Notes: a model not told the origin generated them from the letters alone. Positions 26,050-37,623 are shown, numbered from the stretch's first letter. The stretch is DNA of 64,000 nt from Qipengyuania aquimaris (GCF_009827445.1 NZ_WTYI01000001.1:2308381-2372380); one strand, 5' to 3'. Program-made: numbers and translations.

Positions 26050-26168
26050 CTTGCATTCGCAGGCAGAATCGCTATCTCGCGCGCCTTCACCGACACGTGA
26101 TTCATGTGCCGGCCTGGCGACAAGGGCTGCCAGGGCTGGTTCGACGTGTCTCTGCAAAGGAGATGAAA

Positions 26169-26372
26169 ATGCCCAAGCTGAAGACCAAGAGCGGTGTGAA
26201 GAAACGCTTCAAGATCACCGCCAACGGCAAGGTCAAGCACGGCGTCGCTGGCAAGCGTCACCGCCTGATCAGCCACAATGCGAAGTATATCCGCCAGAAC
26301 CGCGGCACCACTGTCCTGTCGGAAGCCGACACCAAGACGGTGAAGAAGTGGGCGCCTTACGGCCTCGACTGA
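26169..26372 (+). CDS. rpmI: 50S ribosomal protein L35
   Basis: A 67-residue basic protein with the L35 signature [14 protein letters not shown] and HRLISHN; the start ATG at 26169 has an AAGGAGATGAAA ribosome site. It is the first gene of rpmI-rplT. The usual upstream infC is absent: an SDR gene precedes it. A short hairpin (CCTGGC 26114-26119 with GCCAGG 26130-26135) lies in its leader, but I cannot tell whether it is regulatory. Confidence 0.96.
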   Translation: MPKLKTKSGVKKRFKITANGKVKHGVAGKRHRLISHNAKYIRQNRGTTVLSEADTKTVKKWAPYGLD

Positions 26373-26397
26373 TCGCGACACTCAAGGAGAATAAGAT

Positions 26398-26757
26398 ATG
26401 CCTCGCATTAAACGCGGCGTTACCACGCGCCAGAAGCACAAGCGGCTCCTAGACCAGGCCAAGGGCTATCGCGGTCGCCGCAAGAACACCATCCGCGTCG
26501 CTCGCCAGGCCGTCGAAAAGGCCGGCCAGTACGCTTACCGCGACCGTAAGATCAAGAAGCGCAACTTCCGCGCTCTGTGGATCCAGCGCATCAACGCTGC
26601 TGTTCGCGCCGAAGGCCTGACCTATTCGCAGTTCATGCACGGCACCAAGCTTGCCGGCATCGAGCTCGACCGCAAGGTCATGGCCGATCTCGCCATGAAC
26701 GAAGCTGCGGCTTTCAAGGCGATCATCGAGCAGGCCAAGAAGGCTCTTCCGGCCTAA
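26398..26757 (+). CDS. rplT: 50S ribosomal protein L20
   Basis: A 119-residue ribosomal protein with the full L20 pattern ([58 protein letters not shown]). It organises 23S rRNA early in large-subunit assembly and in other bacteria represses its own operon. It lies 25 nt after rpmI and is followed by an intrinsic terminator at 26790. Confidence 0.97.
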   Translation: MPRIKRGVTTRQKHKRLLDQAKGYRGRRKNTIRVARQAVEKAGQYAYRDRKIKKRNFRALWIQRINAAVRAEGLTYSQFMHGTKLAGIELDRKVMADLAMNEAAAFKAIIEQAKKALPA

Positions 26758-26789
26758 CCGGCTCGAAGCTTCAAGCTCGAATTCAAGCA

Positions 26790-26824
26790 AGGGCGTCTCC
26801 TTTTGGGAGGCGCCCTTTCTTTTT
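26790..26824 (+). terminator. Intrinsic terminator after rpmI-rplT
   Basis: An 11-bp stem (AGGGCGTCTCC at 26790-26800 with GGAGGCGCCCT at 26806-26816, one G-T wobble) is followed by TTCTTTTT. It separates the ribosomal genes from the regulator pair that follows. Confidence 0.9.
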
Positions 26825-26871
26825 GTGTCCATGGATTTGCGAATTTGCGTCCTTGGGATATCCTGTCCTGC

Positions 26872-27804
26872 ATGGTCCACGACCAGCAACCCGAAACGAA
26901 CTTCGACCTGACGGTGCGCTTCTTTCCGCCGCCCGAAGAGCTCGCGGCTTGCCTGACGACGATCTATCTTCTCGAAACCAGGATTAGTGGCGGCGCGAAA
27001 GTGACCGATTACCTGCAGCCAGAGTGGGGAAATCTGAGGTTCTTCTGCGATAACGCTCCCTATGCTCGTGTGGTGAACCCCGACGCATCGGAGCCGTCCT
27101 TCGTCGATGGAGCGCGCTTCCAAGCGACCGGCCCAAGCTCCAAGCCGGTCTATTTCGAGATGGGCCAGACGCGGATGTGGGGCATCGGGCTGAAGCCGCT
27201 GGGCTGGGCGCAATTGATAGCGAAACCTGCTCACGAATCGGCGAACATCATTTGCGATGGCGAAGAGCACCCGACCTTCCGCCACCTGGCGGGACTGTGC
27301 GACTTGCTGTGTGATTCATCGCAGGACGATGAGGACCAGTTTACAAAGCTGGTGGAGGTGTTGCGCGACAATTTGCAGCCGACGCGTGACGAGGCGCGGA
27401 TCATCGCGATCCATGAAGCGATGGTGGATCCCTACCTGACTACGATCGACGACTTCGCGAATGCGGCTGCGATGCACAAGCGCACACTGGAGCGGCTCTG
27501 CAAAAGGCATTTCGGCTTTTCGCCACGCTTCCTGCTTCGGCGCCAGCGCATGATGCGCAGTCTGGCCGCGTTCATGCTTTCGGAAGGCAAGAACTGGTCG
27601 CGAACCATCGATCGCCACTATCACGACCAGCCCCATTTCGTGCGCGAGTTTCACGAATTCATGGGCATGAGTCCGACAGAGTATGCGACCATGGACCATC
27701 CCATCCTCGATGCCTTCATGACCGAACGCCAGCGTATCTGGGGGTCTCCCGTCCAGACGCTCGACAAGCCGCGACAGGATCTCGACAGCGGAAGCGCGCC
27801 TTGA
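26872..27804 (+). CDS. AraC-family transcriptional regulator, first of a paralogous pair
   Basis: A 310-residue protein with an N-terminal sensor half (FFPPPEELAACLTTIY, DYLQPEWGNLRF, a MWGIGLKPLGWAQL strand) and a C-terminal AraC-type HTH domain (KRTLERLCKRHFGFSPRFLLRRQRMMRSLAAF and DQPHFVREFHEFMGMSPTEY). The ATG at 26872 is chosen; an earlier frame start runs into the rplT terminator. It overlaps the next gene by 4 nt and is clearly homologous to it along its whole length. Ligand and targets are unknown. Confidence 0.85.
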   Translation: MVHDQQPETNFDLTVRFFPPPEELAACLTTIYLLETRISGGAKVTDYLQPEWGNLRFFCDNAPYARVVNPDASEPSFVDGARFQATGPSSKPVYFEMGQTRMWGIGLKPLGWAQLIAKPAHESANIICDGEEHPTFRHLAGLCDLLCDSSQDDEDQFTKLVEVLRDNLQPTRDEARIIAIHEAMVDPYLTTIDDFANAAAMHKRTLERLCKRHFGFSPRFLLRRQRMMRSLAAFMLSEGKNWSRTIDRHYHDQPHFVREFHEFMGMSPTEYATMDHPILDAFMTERQRIWGSPVQTLDKPRQDLDSGSAP

Positions 27805-28706
27805 CCGGCACTGCACGCGGCGCGCTCGCCGTCGAACTCGAATTCTTCCTGCCTCCCGAGCAGCTGAGACCTTTCATCACGACCGTATACCGGTTCGATG
27901 TGGTCGAGCCTCAGCCCGGCAGCGCGGCCGAGCCGATCCGCGACTGGCTGCACCCGGAGTGGTTCAATCTTCGCATCGTGCTGGAAGGCGAGTTGTCTGC
28001 CAGTATCGGGCCAGGCGCCCCCGTGAACGTGCCACGTCTCGTGATGACCGGCCCCACGAGCCATGCTGCCGAGTTCGTCGCTCCACCATGCCACACTTGG
28101 GGCGTGGGCATTCTCCCCGCCGGCTGGGCAAGGCTATCCGGAAAGAGTGCTGCCGATTACGCGGACCGCATGTGCGACGTCGAAGCGGATCCGGACTTGA
28201 GGCATCTGACGCCGCTCATCGAGATATCCCGCGGCAACAGCACCGTCGCCCAAAGGGACGCGATTTTCACGCTCTTTGCCAAATTGCTCGCCAAACCCAG
28301 CAAGCGGGAAGCCGAGATCGTCGAGGCCCAGCGCGCCCTGCTCGACCCGTCCTGCGCAACTGTCGCCCACCTTGCCGAAAAACTCGCGATGACGACCCGC
28401 ACGCTGGAGCGGTTCGCCCTCGATGTGTTCGGTTTTCCGCCCCAGCTCCTGATCCGGCGGCAACGCTTTCTGCGCAGCCTTGCGCAGTTCATGCTGGATC
28501 CGTCGATGCACTGGATCGAGACGCTCGATCGGCAATATTACGACCAGGCCCAGTTCACCCGGGACTTCAAGCGTTTCATGGGAATGGGGCCGCGCGAATA
28601 TGCGAGATTGCCGCACCCTGTTCTCGGTGCGGCCGCCAAGGCCCGTCAGGCGGTGGCGGGGGAGGCGGTGCAGGTTCTTCACAGGCCGGCAAGACCCGCA
28701 AGCTGA
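27801..28706 (+). CDS. AraC-family transcriptional regulator, second of a paralogous pair
   Basis: A 301-residue AraC-type protein starting from TTG at 27801, inside a TTGA overlap with the previous stop. Segments match the upstream gene throughout: FFLPPEQLRPFITTVY, DWLHPEWFNLRI, HTWGVGILPAGWARL, then TRTLERFALDVFGFPPQLLIRRQRFLRSLAQF and DQAQFTRDFKRFMGMGPREY. The pair is therefore a tandem duplication, diverged but kept in coupled translation. Both may form a heterodimer or sense different ligands. The stop is 111 nt upstream of pheS. Confidence 0.85.
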   Translation: MTGTARGALAVELEFFLPPEQLRPFITTVYRFDVVEPQPGSAAEPIRDWLHPEWFNLRIVLEGELSASIGPGAPVNVPRLVMTGPTSHAAEFVAPPCHTWGVGILPAGWARLSGKSAADYADRMCDVEADPDLRHLTPLIEISRGNSTVAQRDAIFTLFAKLLAKPSKREAEIVEAQRALLDPSCATVAHLAEKLAMTTRTLERFALDVFGFPPQLLIRRQRFLRSLAQFMLDPSMHWIETLDRQYYDQAQFTRDFKRFMGMGPREYARLPHPVLGAAAKARQAVAGEAVQVLHRPARPAS

Positions 28707-28816
28707 AAGCGAAGTCGAGATTTGGAGTCTAACCCACGCTTGGACGCTGAAACTGGGCTTTAGCATTTCGGCCGATGCCGCTAGAGGCAGCCCCCTACAG
28801 GATTCCCGAGGAATAG

Positions 28817-29917
28817 ATGACCGATTTGGCTACAATGCGTGAGAGCGCGCTGACGCGTATCGAAGAAGCACAGGATGCCGCCGCCCTGGAGAGCTTGCGC
28901 GTCGAACTGCTTGGTAAGCAGGGTTCGATTTCCGGACTGATGAAGACGCTGGGCAAGATGAGCCCGGAAGAACGCCAGAGCGAAGCGCCCAAGATCCAGG
29001 GCCTGCGCAGCGATGTCGCCGATGCGATCGCCGCCAAGAAGGATGCGCTCGATGCAGCCGAACTCGAACGCCGGCTCGCATCCGAAACGCTCGACCTTAC
29101 CTTGCCTGCACCGCAGGCGCCGAAGGGCAGCGTCCACCCGGTCAGCCAGGTGATGGATGAGCTGGCGGAAATCTTTGCCGACCTTGGTTTCTCTGTCGCT
29201 ACCGGTCCCGAAATCGAAGACGACTGGCACAACTTCACCGCGCTCAACATGGCCGAAACGCACCCTGCGCGCGCCATGCACGACACCTTCTATTTCCCCG
29301 ACGTGGACAGTGAGGGGCGCCGCATGCTGCTGCGTACGCACACCTCGCCGGTGCAGATTCGCTCGATGGTGAAGCAGGGTGCGCCGATTCGCATCATCGC
29401 GCCGGGCCGCGTCTATCGCTCCGACAGCGACGCGACGCACACGCCGATGTTCCACCAGGTCGAAGGCCTCGTCATCGACAAGGATATCAATCTCGGTCAC
29501 CTCAAGTGGACGCTGGAAACCTTCCTCAAGGCCTTCTTCGAGCGCGACGATATCGTGCTGCGCCTGCGCCCCTCCTACTTCCCCTTCACCGAACCTTCGG
29601 TCGAGGTCGATGTTGGCTGGCAGGACGTGAATGGCCGCCGTGTTCTCGGCGGTGACGGCGATGCGCCGGGCCACGGCTGGATGGAGCTTCTCGGCAGCGG
29701 CATGGTCAATCGCCGCGTGATCGAATTCGCCGGGCTGGACCCCGACGAATGGCAGGGTTTCGCATTCGGCGTCGGCGTCGATCGCCTCGCCATGCTCAAA
29801 TACGGGATGGATGATTTGCGCGCCTTCTTTGACGGCGACCAGCGCTGGCTCGATCACTACGGCTTCTCGCCCTTCGACCAGCCGACCCTCTCCGCAGGCG
29901 TGGGAGCAAGCGCATGA
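28817..29917 (+). CDS. pheS: Phenylalanine--tRNA ligase alpha subunit
   Basis: A 366-residue class II synthetase subunit. It has an N-terminal coiled-coil (1-85), then the catalytic core beginning [21 protein letters not shown], with motif 2 [27 protein letters not shown] and motif 3 [22 protein letters not shown]. With PheT it forms the (alpha-beta)2 enzyme that charges tRNA-Phe. The stop overlaps pheT by 4 nt (ATGA at 29914). I see no obvious Phe-rich leader peptide in the ~110 nt before it. Confidence 0.97.
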   Translation: MTDLATMRESALTRIEEAQDAAALESLRVELLGKQGSISGLMKTLGKMSPEERQSEAPKIQGLRSDVADAIAAKKDALDAAELERRLASETLDLTLPAPQAPKGSVHPVSQVMDELAEIFADLGFSVATGPEIEDDWHNFTALNMAETHPARAMHDTFYFPDVDSEGRRMLLRTHTSPVQIRSMVKQGAPIRIIAPGRVYRSDSDATHTPMFHQVEGLVIDKDINLGHLKWTLETFLKAFFERDDIVLRLRPSYFPFTEPSVEVDVGWQDVNGRRVLGGDGDAPGHGWMELLGSGMVNRRVIEFAGLDPDEWQGFAFGVGVDRLAMLKYGMDDLRAFFDGDQRWLDHYGFSPFDQPTLSAGVGASA

Positions 29918-32322
29918 AGTTCTCGCTCGAATGGCTGAAGTACTTCCTCGATACCGACGCGAGCGTCGCGGACATTGCTGCTGCGCTCAACCGTATCGGC
30001 CATGAGGTTGAGGGGATCGAGGACCCGGCAGAAAAGCTGGAAGGCTTCCGCGTTGCAAAGGTGCTGACCGCGGCCAAGCATCCAGATGCCGACAAGCTGC
30101 AGGTGCTGACCGTCGATACCGGTGAGGGCGATCCGCTGCAGGTCGTGTGCGGTGCGCCCAATGCGCGCGCCGGAATGAAGGGCGTGCTCGGCCTGCCCGG
30201 TGCGGTCGTCCCGGCCAACGGCATGGAGCTGCGCAAGAGCGCGATCCGCGGTGTCGAGTCGAACGGCATGATGTGCTCGGTGCGCGAGCTTGAACTCGGC
30301 GAAGAGCACGATGGCATCATCGAACTGCCCGAGGATGCGCCGGTCGGGCAGACCTTCGCCGAGTATCACGATGCCTCGCCCATTTTCGATGTGGCGATTA
30401 CGCCGAATCGTCCCGATTGCATGGGCGTGCAGGGTATTGCGCGCGATCTCGCGGCGGCAGGCCTTGGCACGTACAAGCCGATCGACATCCCCGTTCTCGA
30501 AGGCGAGGGTGCTTGCCCGGTCGAAATCCGCACCGACGATCCCGAGGGTTGCCCGGCCTTCTATGGCCGCATCATTCGCGGGGTCGACAACACCAAGCCT
30601 TCGCCCGAGTGGATGCAGCGCCGTCTGATTGCGGCAGGCCAGCGCCCGATCTCGGCACTGGTCGACGCAACCAATTACCTGATGCTCGCCTTCGGTCGCC
30701 CGGCGCACGTTTATGACCTGGCCAAGCTGTCTGGCGCTGTCGTGGCGCGCCGCGCCAAGAACGGCGAAACGGTCGAGGCGCTGAACGAGAAGACCTATAC
30801 GCTCGACGACAAGATGACCGTGATCGCCGACGACAACGGCGTACACGATATTGCCGGTATCATGGGCGGCGAGCATTCGGGTGCGACCGAGGGGACAACA
30901 GATGTCCTGCTCGAGATCGCCTATTTCGATCCAGAGCGCATCGGCGTGACGGGCCGCAAGCTGGGCCTTGCCTCGGATGCGCGCACGCGGTTCGAACGCG
31001 GTGTCGATCCTGAGTTCTTGGACGATGGACTCGCGTTGCTGACCGATCTCATCGTGAAAACCTGCGGCGGTACACCGACCGAAGTGGTGCGCGCGGGAGA
31101 GCCTCCCGCCAAGCCCAGAAAGGTCGAATTTGATCCTTCGCTTACGCGGCGTCTCGGCGGCGTCGATGTCGATGAGGAGGAGCAGTCGCGCATCCTTGAT
31201 CGCCTCGGGTTCCTCAATCGCAAGGTCCTCGATAGCAATCTGCGGGAGGTGGCTGTTCCGCCGCGCCGCCACGATATCGAAGGTCCGGCCGACCTCGTCG
31301 AGGAAGTGGTCCGTATTCACGGTATCGACGAGGTGGAAAGCACCCCGCTTCCGCGCCGTCCCGGTGTCGCATTGCCGACGGCAACCCCGCTCCAGCAGGC
31401 GGAGCGCAAGCTGCGCCGTGCCGCGGCCGCACGCGGTCTCAACGAAGCGATCACATGGTCCTTCCTGCCGACCGCCGAAGCGGAGCATTTCGCGGACGGT
31501 GCCCAGCTGTGGGTGCTGGACAATCCGATCAGCGAGGACATGAAGGCCATGCGCCCCTCGCTCATTCCGGGGCTACTTTCGGCAGCCAAGCGCAATGCCG
31601 ATCGCGGGTCCGACGGCGCGCGCCTGTTCGAGATCGGCCGTCGCTATTTCCGCGGGGCAAATGGCGCGAGTGACGAAAAGCCGACGCTCGGCGTCGTGCT
31701 TTCCGGAGAGAAAACCGCTCGCGGCTGGTCCAATGGCAAGGGCGCCAAGTTCGATGCCTATGACGCCAAGGCAGAAGCCGTTGCGCTGCTCGAAGCAGCC
31801 GGTGCCCCGGTCGGCAACCTGATGGTGATGGGCGAGGCTGGCGAGCAGTTCCACCCCGGCCAGTCCGCCACCTTGCGTCTCGGCCCGAAGAACGTGCTCG
31901 CCCGCTTCGGTGCGCTGCATCCCAACACGCTCAAGGCTTTCGACATCGATGGATCGGTCGTGGCAGTCGAAATCTTCCTCGACGCGATCCCGGCGAAGAA
32001 AGGCGGGGGCGGATTCGCGCGCGCGACCTATGCGCCACCGGCCTTGCAGGACGTGACCCGCGACTTCGCGTTCCTCGTCCCGGCGGAGCTGCCTGCAGGC
32101 GACCTCGTCAAAGCAGTGCGCGGAGCGGACAAGAAAGCGATAGTCGACGCTCGCGTCTTCGATGTCTTCGCCGGCCAGGGAGTGCCCGAGGGCCACAAGT
32201 CGGTTGCGGTTGAAGTTGTGCTGCGCCCCGGCGAGAAGACTTTCACCGACGAAGAGATCAAGGCGATCTCGGACAAGATCGTTGCAAATGCGGCCAAGCA
32301 GGGTGCGGAGCTGCGCGGATGA
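29914..32322 (+). CDS. pheT: Phenylalanine--tRNA ligase beta subunit
   Basis: An 802-residue subunit with the B1/tRNA-binding EMAP-like domain near residues 40-150 ([22 protein letters not shown]), the B3/B4 editing region (around [17 protein letters not shown] and [18 protein letters not shown]), the B5 domain ([22 protein letters not shown]) and the C-terminal ferredoxin-like anticodon-binding domain ([23 protein letters not shown]). It is full length for the bacterial family. Its stop overlaps the next SDR start in ATGA. Confidence 0.97.
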   Translation: MKFSLEWLKYFLDTDASVADIAAALNRIGHEVEGIEDPAEKLEGFRVAKVLTAAKHPDADKLQVLTVDTGEGDPLQVVCGAPNARAGMKGVLGLPGAVVPANGMELRKSAIRGVESNGMMCSVRELELGEEHDGIIELPEDAPVGQTFAEYHDASPIFDVAITPNRPDCMGVQGIARDLAAAGLGTYKPIDIPVLEGEGACPVEIRTDDPEGCPAFYGRIIRGVDNTKPSPEWMQRRLIAAGQRPISALVDATNYLMLAFGRPAHVYDLAKLSGAVVARRAKNGETVEALNEKTYTLDDKMTVIADDNGVHDIAGIMGGEHSGATEGTTDVLLEIAYFDPERIGVTGRKLGLASDARTRFERGVDPEFLDDGLALLTDLIVKTCGGTPTEVVRAGEPPAKPRKVEFDPSLTRRLGGVDVDEEEQSRILDRLGFLNRKVLDSNLREVAVPPRRHDIEGPADLVEEVVRIHGIDEVESTPLPRRPGVALPTATPLQQAERKLRRAAAARGLNEAITWSFLPTAEAEHFADGAQLWVLDNPISEDMKAMRPSLIPGLLSAAKRNADRGSDGARLFEIGRRYFRGANGASDEKPTLGVVLSGEKTARGWSNGKGAKFDAYDAKAEAVALLEAAGAPVGNLMVMGEAGEQFHPGQSATLRLGPKNVLARFGALHPNTLKAFDIDGSVVAVEIFLDAIPAKKGGGGFARATYAPPALQDVTRDFAFLVPAELPAGDLVKAVRGADKKAIVDARVFDVFAGQGVPEGHKSVAVEVVLRPGEKTFTDEEIKAISDKIVANAAKQGAELRG

Positions 32323-33068
32323 AGACTGCCCTCGTCACTGGCGCAACTTCGGGGATCGGCGAGGCGACGGTTCGTGCACTGGTTGCGAGCGGCTGGCGCT
32401 GTGTGGCGACGGGGCGGCGCAAGGAACGGCTGGACGCACTGGTCGCGGATCTGGGTGCGGATAAGGTCCATGCGGCCAGCTTCGACGTCCGCGACGAAGC
32501 GGCGCGCGATGCAGCTCTGGACGGCTTGCCGGAAACGTTTTCGAGTTTCGACCTGCTGGTGAACAATGCCGGCCTTGCGCTTGGCACGGCTCCTGCGCAA
32601 GAGGCCGCTCTCGACCAATGGAAGACGATGATCGAGACCAATGTCACGGCTCTGGCTTCGATCACGCACAAGCTCTTGCCTGCGCTGATCGAGTGCAAGG
32701 GCGCGATCATCAATATCTCAAGCGTGGCGGCCAATTACCCCTATCCGGGCGGCAATGCCTACGGCGGGACCAAGGCCTTCGTGCGCCAGTTCAGCCTCGG
32801 CCTGCGGGCCGACCTGCACGGGACGGGTGTGCGCGTATGCTCGATCGAGCCGGGCATGGTGGAGACCGAATTCACGCTTGTGCGAACGGGCGGCAATGAG
32901 GAAGCGCACGAAACGCTTTATGGCGGCGCCGATCCCATGACTGCAGGCGATATCGCCGAAACCGTGCGCTGGGTCGCCGAGCTGCCGCCGCACCTCAATA
33001 TCAATACGCTGGAATTGATGCCGGTCAGCCAGAGTTTCGGCGGCTTCCGGATCGCCCGCGCCGACTGA
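32319..33068 (+). CDS. SDR-family NAD(P)-dependent oxidoreductase (YdfG-like)
   Basis: A 249-residue classical SDR: TGATSGIG at 7-14, NNAG at the usual place, Y148-K152 in YGGTK, and a C-terminal end (PPHLNINTLELMPVSQSFGGF) like that of YdfG, the NADP-dependent 3-hydroxy acid/serine dehydrogenase. Arg after strand 2 (TGRRKERLDAL) agrees with NADP(H) use. It is coupled to pheT by a 4-nt overlap, probably just because of operon compaction. Substrate is not evident. Confidence 0.85.
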   Translation: MKTALVTGATSGIGEATVRALVASGWRCVATGRRKERLDALVADLGADKVHAASFDVRDEAARDAALDGLPETFSSFDLLVNNAGLALGTAPAQEAALDQWKTMIETNVTALASITHKLLPALIECKGAIINISSVAANYPYPGGNAYGGTKAFVRQFSLGLRADLHGTGVRVCSIEPGMVETEFTLVRTGGNEEAHETLYGGADPMTAGDIAETVRWVAELPPHLNINTLELMPVSQSFGGFRIARAD

Positions 33069-33080
33069 GGGCGGCTACGC

Positions 33081-33692
33081 TCAATCCCCCCAGCCGTCGC
33101 CTGTGCTGGACCCGCTGTCGCCCCAATCATTGCCGTAGCTCTGGCTGAAATGCATCTGCTGCTCCTGTTTAGCCATATCGGATGCAGCTTTGTTGGCCTC
33201 CTCGATTTGCGCGCGCATTTCTGGGTTCATCTGCATAGCCACCTCGGCTTTTGGATTGCCGAGCGTCATGTCGAACGGGCGGCCCTCGATCGCCGCGACC
33301 ACGTGTTCACGCGCGACGACGTGCATCAGGTTCATGGCATAGTTCGCCATCGGGTCCTTCGCCACGGCTTCGTCGAGCCGCTCCTTCACCCCTTCCGGGA
33401 TCGCGATCTCGGTCGCAACGCGCGAGCCGGTGCCATCGGGCGTGACGGTCGTGACGAAGTGCATCATTTCGCGCCCGCCTTCGCCCAGCAGGGTCGTGAC
33501 CACCGTGCCGGGAGCGGGCTGGCTGACGCGGCTGCGCTTGATCTGGCTGCCTAATACATGTGTGGGAAGGTGCGCGCGCTTGATAGCCTGCGTCACCTGT
33601 TCAGGTGTCTTCTCGTAATATTCGCCGGAATTTCCGCATGACGCCAAGAAAATAGCGCCAAATATAGTCATTATGCTGCGTAATATAGACAT
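33081..33692 (-). CDS. Putative lipoprotein of unknown function
   Basis: About 203 residues with a lipoprotein signal (FLASC, lipidated Cys near residue 17). The ATG at 33692 (MSILRSIM) is favoured by a GGGGGG ribosome site ~5 nt upstream; a first ATG 12 nt further up is possible. The mature part, SGEYYEKTPEQVTQAIKRAH, holds a middle domain with strands (TVVTTLLGEGGREMMHFVTTVTPDG) and a Gln/Ser/Gly/Asp-rich tail ending SSTGDGWGD. I do not recognise the domain. It is convergent with the SDR gene. Confidence 0.6.
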   Translation of the reverse strand: MSILRSIMTIFGAIFLASCGNSGEYYEKTPEQVTQAIKRAHLPTHVLGSQIKRSRVSQPAPGTVVTTLLGEGGREMMHFVTTVTPDGTGSRVATEIAIPEGVKERLDEAVAKDPMANYAMNLMHVVAREHVVAAIEGRPFDMTLGNPKAEVAMQMNPEMRAQIEEANKAASDMAKQEQQMHFSQSYGNDWGDSGSSTGDGWGD

Positions 33693-33814
33693 GATGCCCC
33701 CCAATTCATGGCCTCACGCTAAATAGCGAGTGTTTCCATTCGCTTAAGGCGGCAAGGCCTGTCCAACACGCTTAGCGGTGGACGCGGGGGCGCTGTCGGT
33801 CTAGCGCGCGGCGC

Positions 33815-35359
<1,545 letters not shown>

Positions 35360-35396
35360 GCTTGCGAGCGGCGCTGCTTCGCGGCATGGGAACGCC

Positions 35397-36266
35397 ATGA
35401 CGCTTACCGGCCCGACTTCCCAGACCTTCATTTCCCAACGCCTGCGCCTCAATTACCTCGATTGGGGCAATCGCGGAAAGCCGCCGCTCGTGCTGGTTCA
35501 CGGCGGGCGCGACCATGCACGCAGCTGGGACTGGGTGGCCGAAGAATTGCGCGACGACTGGCACGTCGTGGCGATGGATCACCGCGGCCACGGCGACAGC
35601 GACTGGGTTTCGGATGGCAATTACCACGTCAACGACATGGTCTACGACCTGGCCCAATTGGTCCACCAGCTCGGCGTGGGGCCGGTCACCATCGTCAGCC
35701 ATTCCATGGGCGGCAACGTCTCGCTGCGCTACGCGGGCACATTCCCTGAAATGGTGACCAAGATCGTCGCGATCGAGGGCCTCGGTCCCAGCCCGAAGCG
35801 GCAGGCCGAAATGCGCGAGGACCCGTATCCCGTGCGCATGAAGGAATGGATCGAGAAAAAGCGCGGGGCATCCGGACGGATGCCGCGCAAGTACGACAGC
35901 ATCGAATCCGCTTTCGCGCGCATGATCGAGGAAAACAGCTACCTGACGGAAGAACAGGCGCGGCACCTCACCATCCACGGCGTGAACCGCAACGAGGACG
36001 GAACCTACAGCTGGAAATTCGATCCGCACCTCAATGTCTGGGCGGTCGAGGACATCGCCGATGAGTTCCTGCACCAGACATGGTCTGCGATCACTGCGCC
36101 CACCCTCCTGCTTTACGGGGCAGACAGCTGGGCCTCCAATCCCGAAGGCGACGGCAGGCTCGACCACTTCGACAATGCCAAGGTGATCGAATTCGAAAAT
36201 GCAGGTCACTGGCTCCATCACGACCAGTTCGACCGGTTCATGAAGACGGTCAGGAATTTCCTCTAA
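35397..36266 (+). CDS. Alpha/beta-fold hydrolase
   Basis: A 289-residue alpha/beta hydrolase. Oxyanion-hole segment VHGGRDHARSWD, nucleophile S103 in SHSMGG, an Asp in the LLYGADSW strand and a late His in ENAGHWLHHDQF complete the triad. A cap region lies at ~135-215. Similar enzymes are esterases, epoxide hydrolases or haloalkane dehalogenases; HGGRDH and the SMGG nucleophile elbow do not distinguish. The stop overlaps the next ATG as TAATG. Confidence 0.82.
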   Translation: MTLTGPTSQTFISQRLRLNYLDWGNRGKPPLVLVHGGRDHARSWDWVAEELRDDWHVVAMDHRGHGDSDWVSDGNYHVNDMVYDLAQLVHQLGVGPVTIVSHSMGGNVSLRYAGTFPEMVTKIVAIEGLGPSPKRQAEMREDPYPVRMKEWIEKKRGASGRMPRKYDSIESAFARMIEENSYLTEEQARHLTIHGVNRNEDGTYSWKFDPHLNVWAVEDIADEFLHQTWSAITAPTLLLYGADSWASNPEGDGRLDHFDNAKVIEFENAGHWLHHDQFDRFMKTVRNFL

Positions 36267-36823
36267 TGGCGGAATTCTTCGACGCGCTGGATGACAAGCA
36301 TATCGCGATGATCGGCAAGCAGCCGGTTTTCTTTGTCGCCACAGCCGCCGAAGATGCCCGCATCAATCTCAGCCCCAAGGGCTATGATGCATTCCGTGTA
36401 CTGGGGCCGAAGAGGGTCGCCTATCTGGACCTTGCCGGATCGGGCAACGAAACCCATGCGCATCTTTCGCGGGACGGGCGCATCACGCTGATGTTCTGCA
36501 ATTTCGACCGTCCGGCGCTGATCCTGCGTATCTACGGGACCGGACGCGCGGTGCTGCCGCAGGACAAGGATTGGGCGGAACTCGCCGCACATTTCGACCT
36601 GCTGCCCGGCACGCGTCAGATTTTCGATATTGCCGTCGAAAGTGTCCAGACGAGCTGCGGCTGGGGCGTGCCTTTCATGGAATACCGCGACGAGCGTGCG
36701 ACCTTGCAAAAGGCGCATAGGCAATCCGATCCGGAAGAATGGCTGACCAAGCAGCAGGGTCGCGACACAAGTATCGACGGCATTCCAGTGCGCACGACCG
36801 ACCGCTATATCGGGGGCGAATAG
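36266..36823 (+). CDS. Pyridoxamine 5'-phosphate oxidase (PPOX) family protein, possible flavin-binding
   Basis: A 185-residue split-barrel protein: FVATAAEDARINLSPKGYDAFRVL and YLDLAGSGNETHAHLSRDGRITLMFCNFDRPALILRIYG match the FMN-binding PPOX-like fold. The C-terminal part (VQTSCGWGVPFMEYRDERATL) is typical of a subfamily whose members are annotated as flavin-nucleotide binding with unknown substrate. True PNPOx residues are not all present, so I do not name it pdxH. The ATG at 36266 overlaps the hydrolase stop. Confidence 0.8.
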   Translation: MAEFFDALDDKHIAMIGKQPVFFVATAAEDARINLSPKGYDAFRVLGPKRVAYLDLAGSGNETHAHLSRDGRITLMFCNFDRPALILRIYGTGRAVLPQDKDWAELAAHFDLLPGTRQIFDIAVESVQTSCGWGVPFMEYRDERATLQKAHRQSDPEEWLTKQQGRDTSIDGIPVRTTDRYIGGE

Positions 36824-36830
36824 CGCGCGC

Positions 36831-37532
36831 GTGAAGCTCACTTTCGCCAGCTACAACATTCACAAGGCGGTCGGGCTCGACCGCAAGCGCGATCCCGAGC
36901 GCATCCTTTCGGTCATCCACGAAATCGACGCAGACGTGATCGCGCTGCAAGAGGTGGATCGCAGGATCGGTGACCGGGCGACGACCATCCCGCGCGCCGA
37001 ACTCGACGACACCCATTGGCGGCTGGTCGAAGTGGCCAAGCGCCCGCGCAGTATCGGCTGGCACGGCAATGCGATTCTCGTCAGGCGCGGGATGGATGTC
37101 CATGGCGGGGAGGCGCTCGACCTTCCTACGCTGGAACCGCGCGGCGCCGCCTGCGGCAATCTTATGGTCGAGGGGCATATGGTGCGGGTTATCGGCACGC
37201 ATCTCGACCTGTCCGGCCTGCGCCGCCGCGACCAGATCCGCTCGCTGCTGGATTTCGTGGCGTCAGCCACGCAGCCGGTACCCACGGTGATCATGGGCGA
37301 TTTCAACCAGTGGGGCCGCGCGACAGGGGCCATGCGCGAATTCGCCAGCGACTGGACCGTGGTCACGCCGGGGAAGAGCTATCCGAGCCGCCAGCCGGTT
37401 GCCACGCTCGACCGGATCGTCGCGAGCCGTCACTGGGCCTGCCATTCGGCGCATGTCCACCACACCGCGCTTTCCGCAGTGGCTTCAGACCATCTGCCCG
37501 TGGTTGCGACGCTGGAGCTGATGGAAAAATAG
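36831..37532 (+). CDS. Endonuclease/exonuclease/phosphatase (EEP) family protein
   Basis: A 233-residue EEP-fold phosphodiesterase-like protein. Metal and catalytic residues are N9 in SYNIHKAVG, E41 in ALQEVDRR, the GDFNQW motif and SDHLPV near the C-terminal end. Members hydrolyse DNA, phospholipids or sugar phosphates; no subfamily is evident. The start is GTG at 36831, 8 nt after the PPOX stop. It closes the hydrolase-PPOX-EEP run. The following gap carries a sigma-54 promoter for glnK. Confidence 0.8.
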   Translation: MKLTFASYNIHKAVGLDRKRDPERILSVIHEIDADVIALQEVDRRIGDRATTIPRAELDDTHWRLVEVAKRPRSIGWHGNAILVRRGMDVHGGEALDLPTLEPRGAACGNLMVEGHMVRVIGTHLDLSGLRRRDQIRSLLDFVASATQPVPTVIMGDFNQWGRATGAMREFASDWTVVTPGKSYPSRQPVATLDRIVASRHWACHSAHVHHTALSAVASDHLPVVATLELMEK

Positions 37533-37606
37533 GCAGCAGCCTAATAATTGAGCACCTCATTGCGTGCGCCCCCTTGAAATAGCCTGAAAACACTCCCGAT
37601 GCGCGT

Positions 37607-37623
37607 TTGGCACGCTTCGTGCT
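37607..37623 (+). promoter_or_regulatory. Sigma-54 (RpoN) type -24/-12 promoter upstream of glnK
   Basis: TTGGCACGCTTCGTGCT contains the invariant GG (37609-37610) and GC (37621-37622) with exactly 10 nt between, and TGGCACG agrees with the consensus -24 block. The start of glnK is 52 nt further down. A weak NtrC-like pair GCAC (37552-37555) / GTGC (37564-37567) lies upstream, with 8 rather than 7 nt between arms. Confidence 0.72.

Noticed and set aside
26114..26135. Hairpin before rpmI as an L20-binding leader
   Set aside because: Only 6 bp, no pseudoknot or similarity to the known L20 operator can be shown by eye.
29857..31488. Long open frame (543 codons) on the minus strand inside pheT
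   Set aside because: Antisense to a confident synthetase gene; product is Arg/His/Ala-rich without a domain, as expected for frames opposite GC-rich genes.
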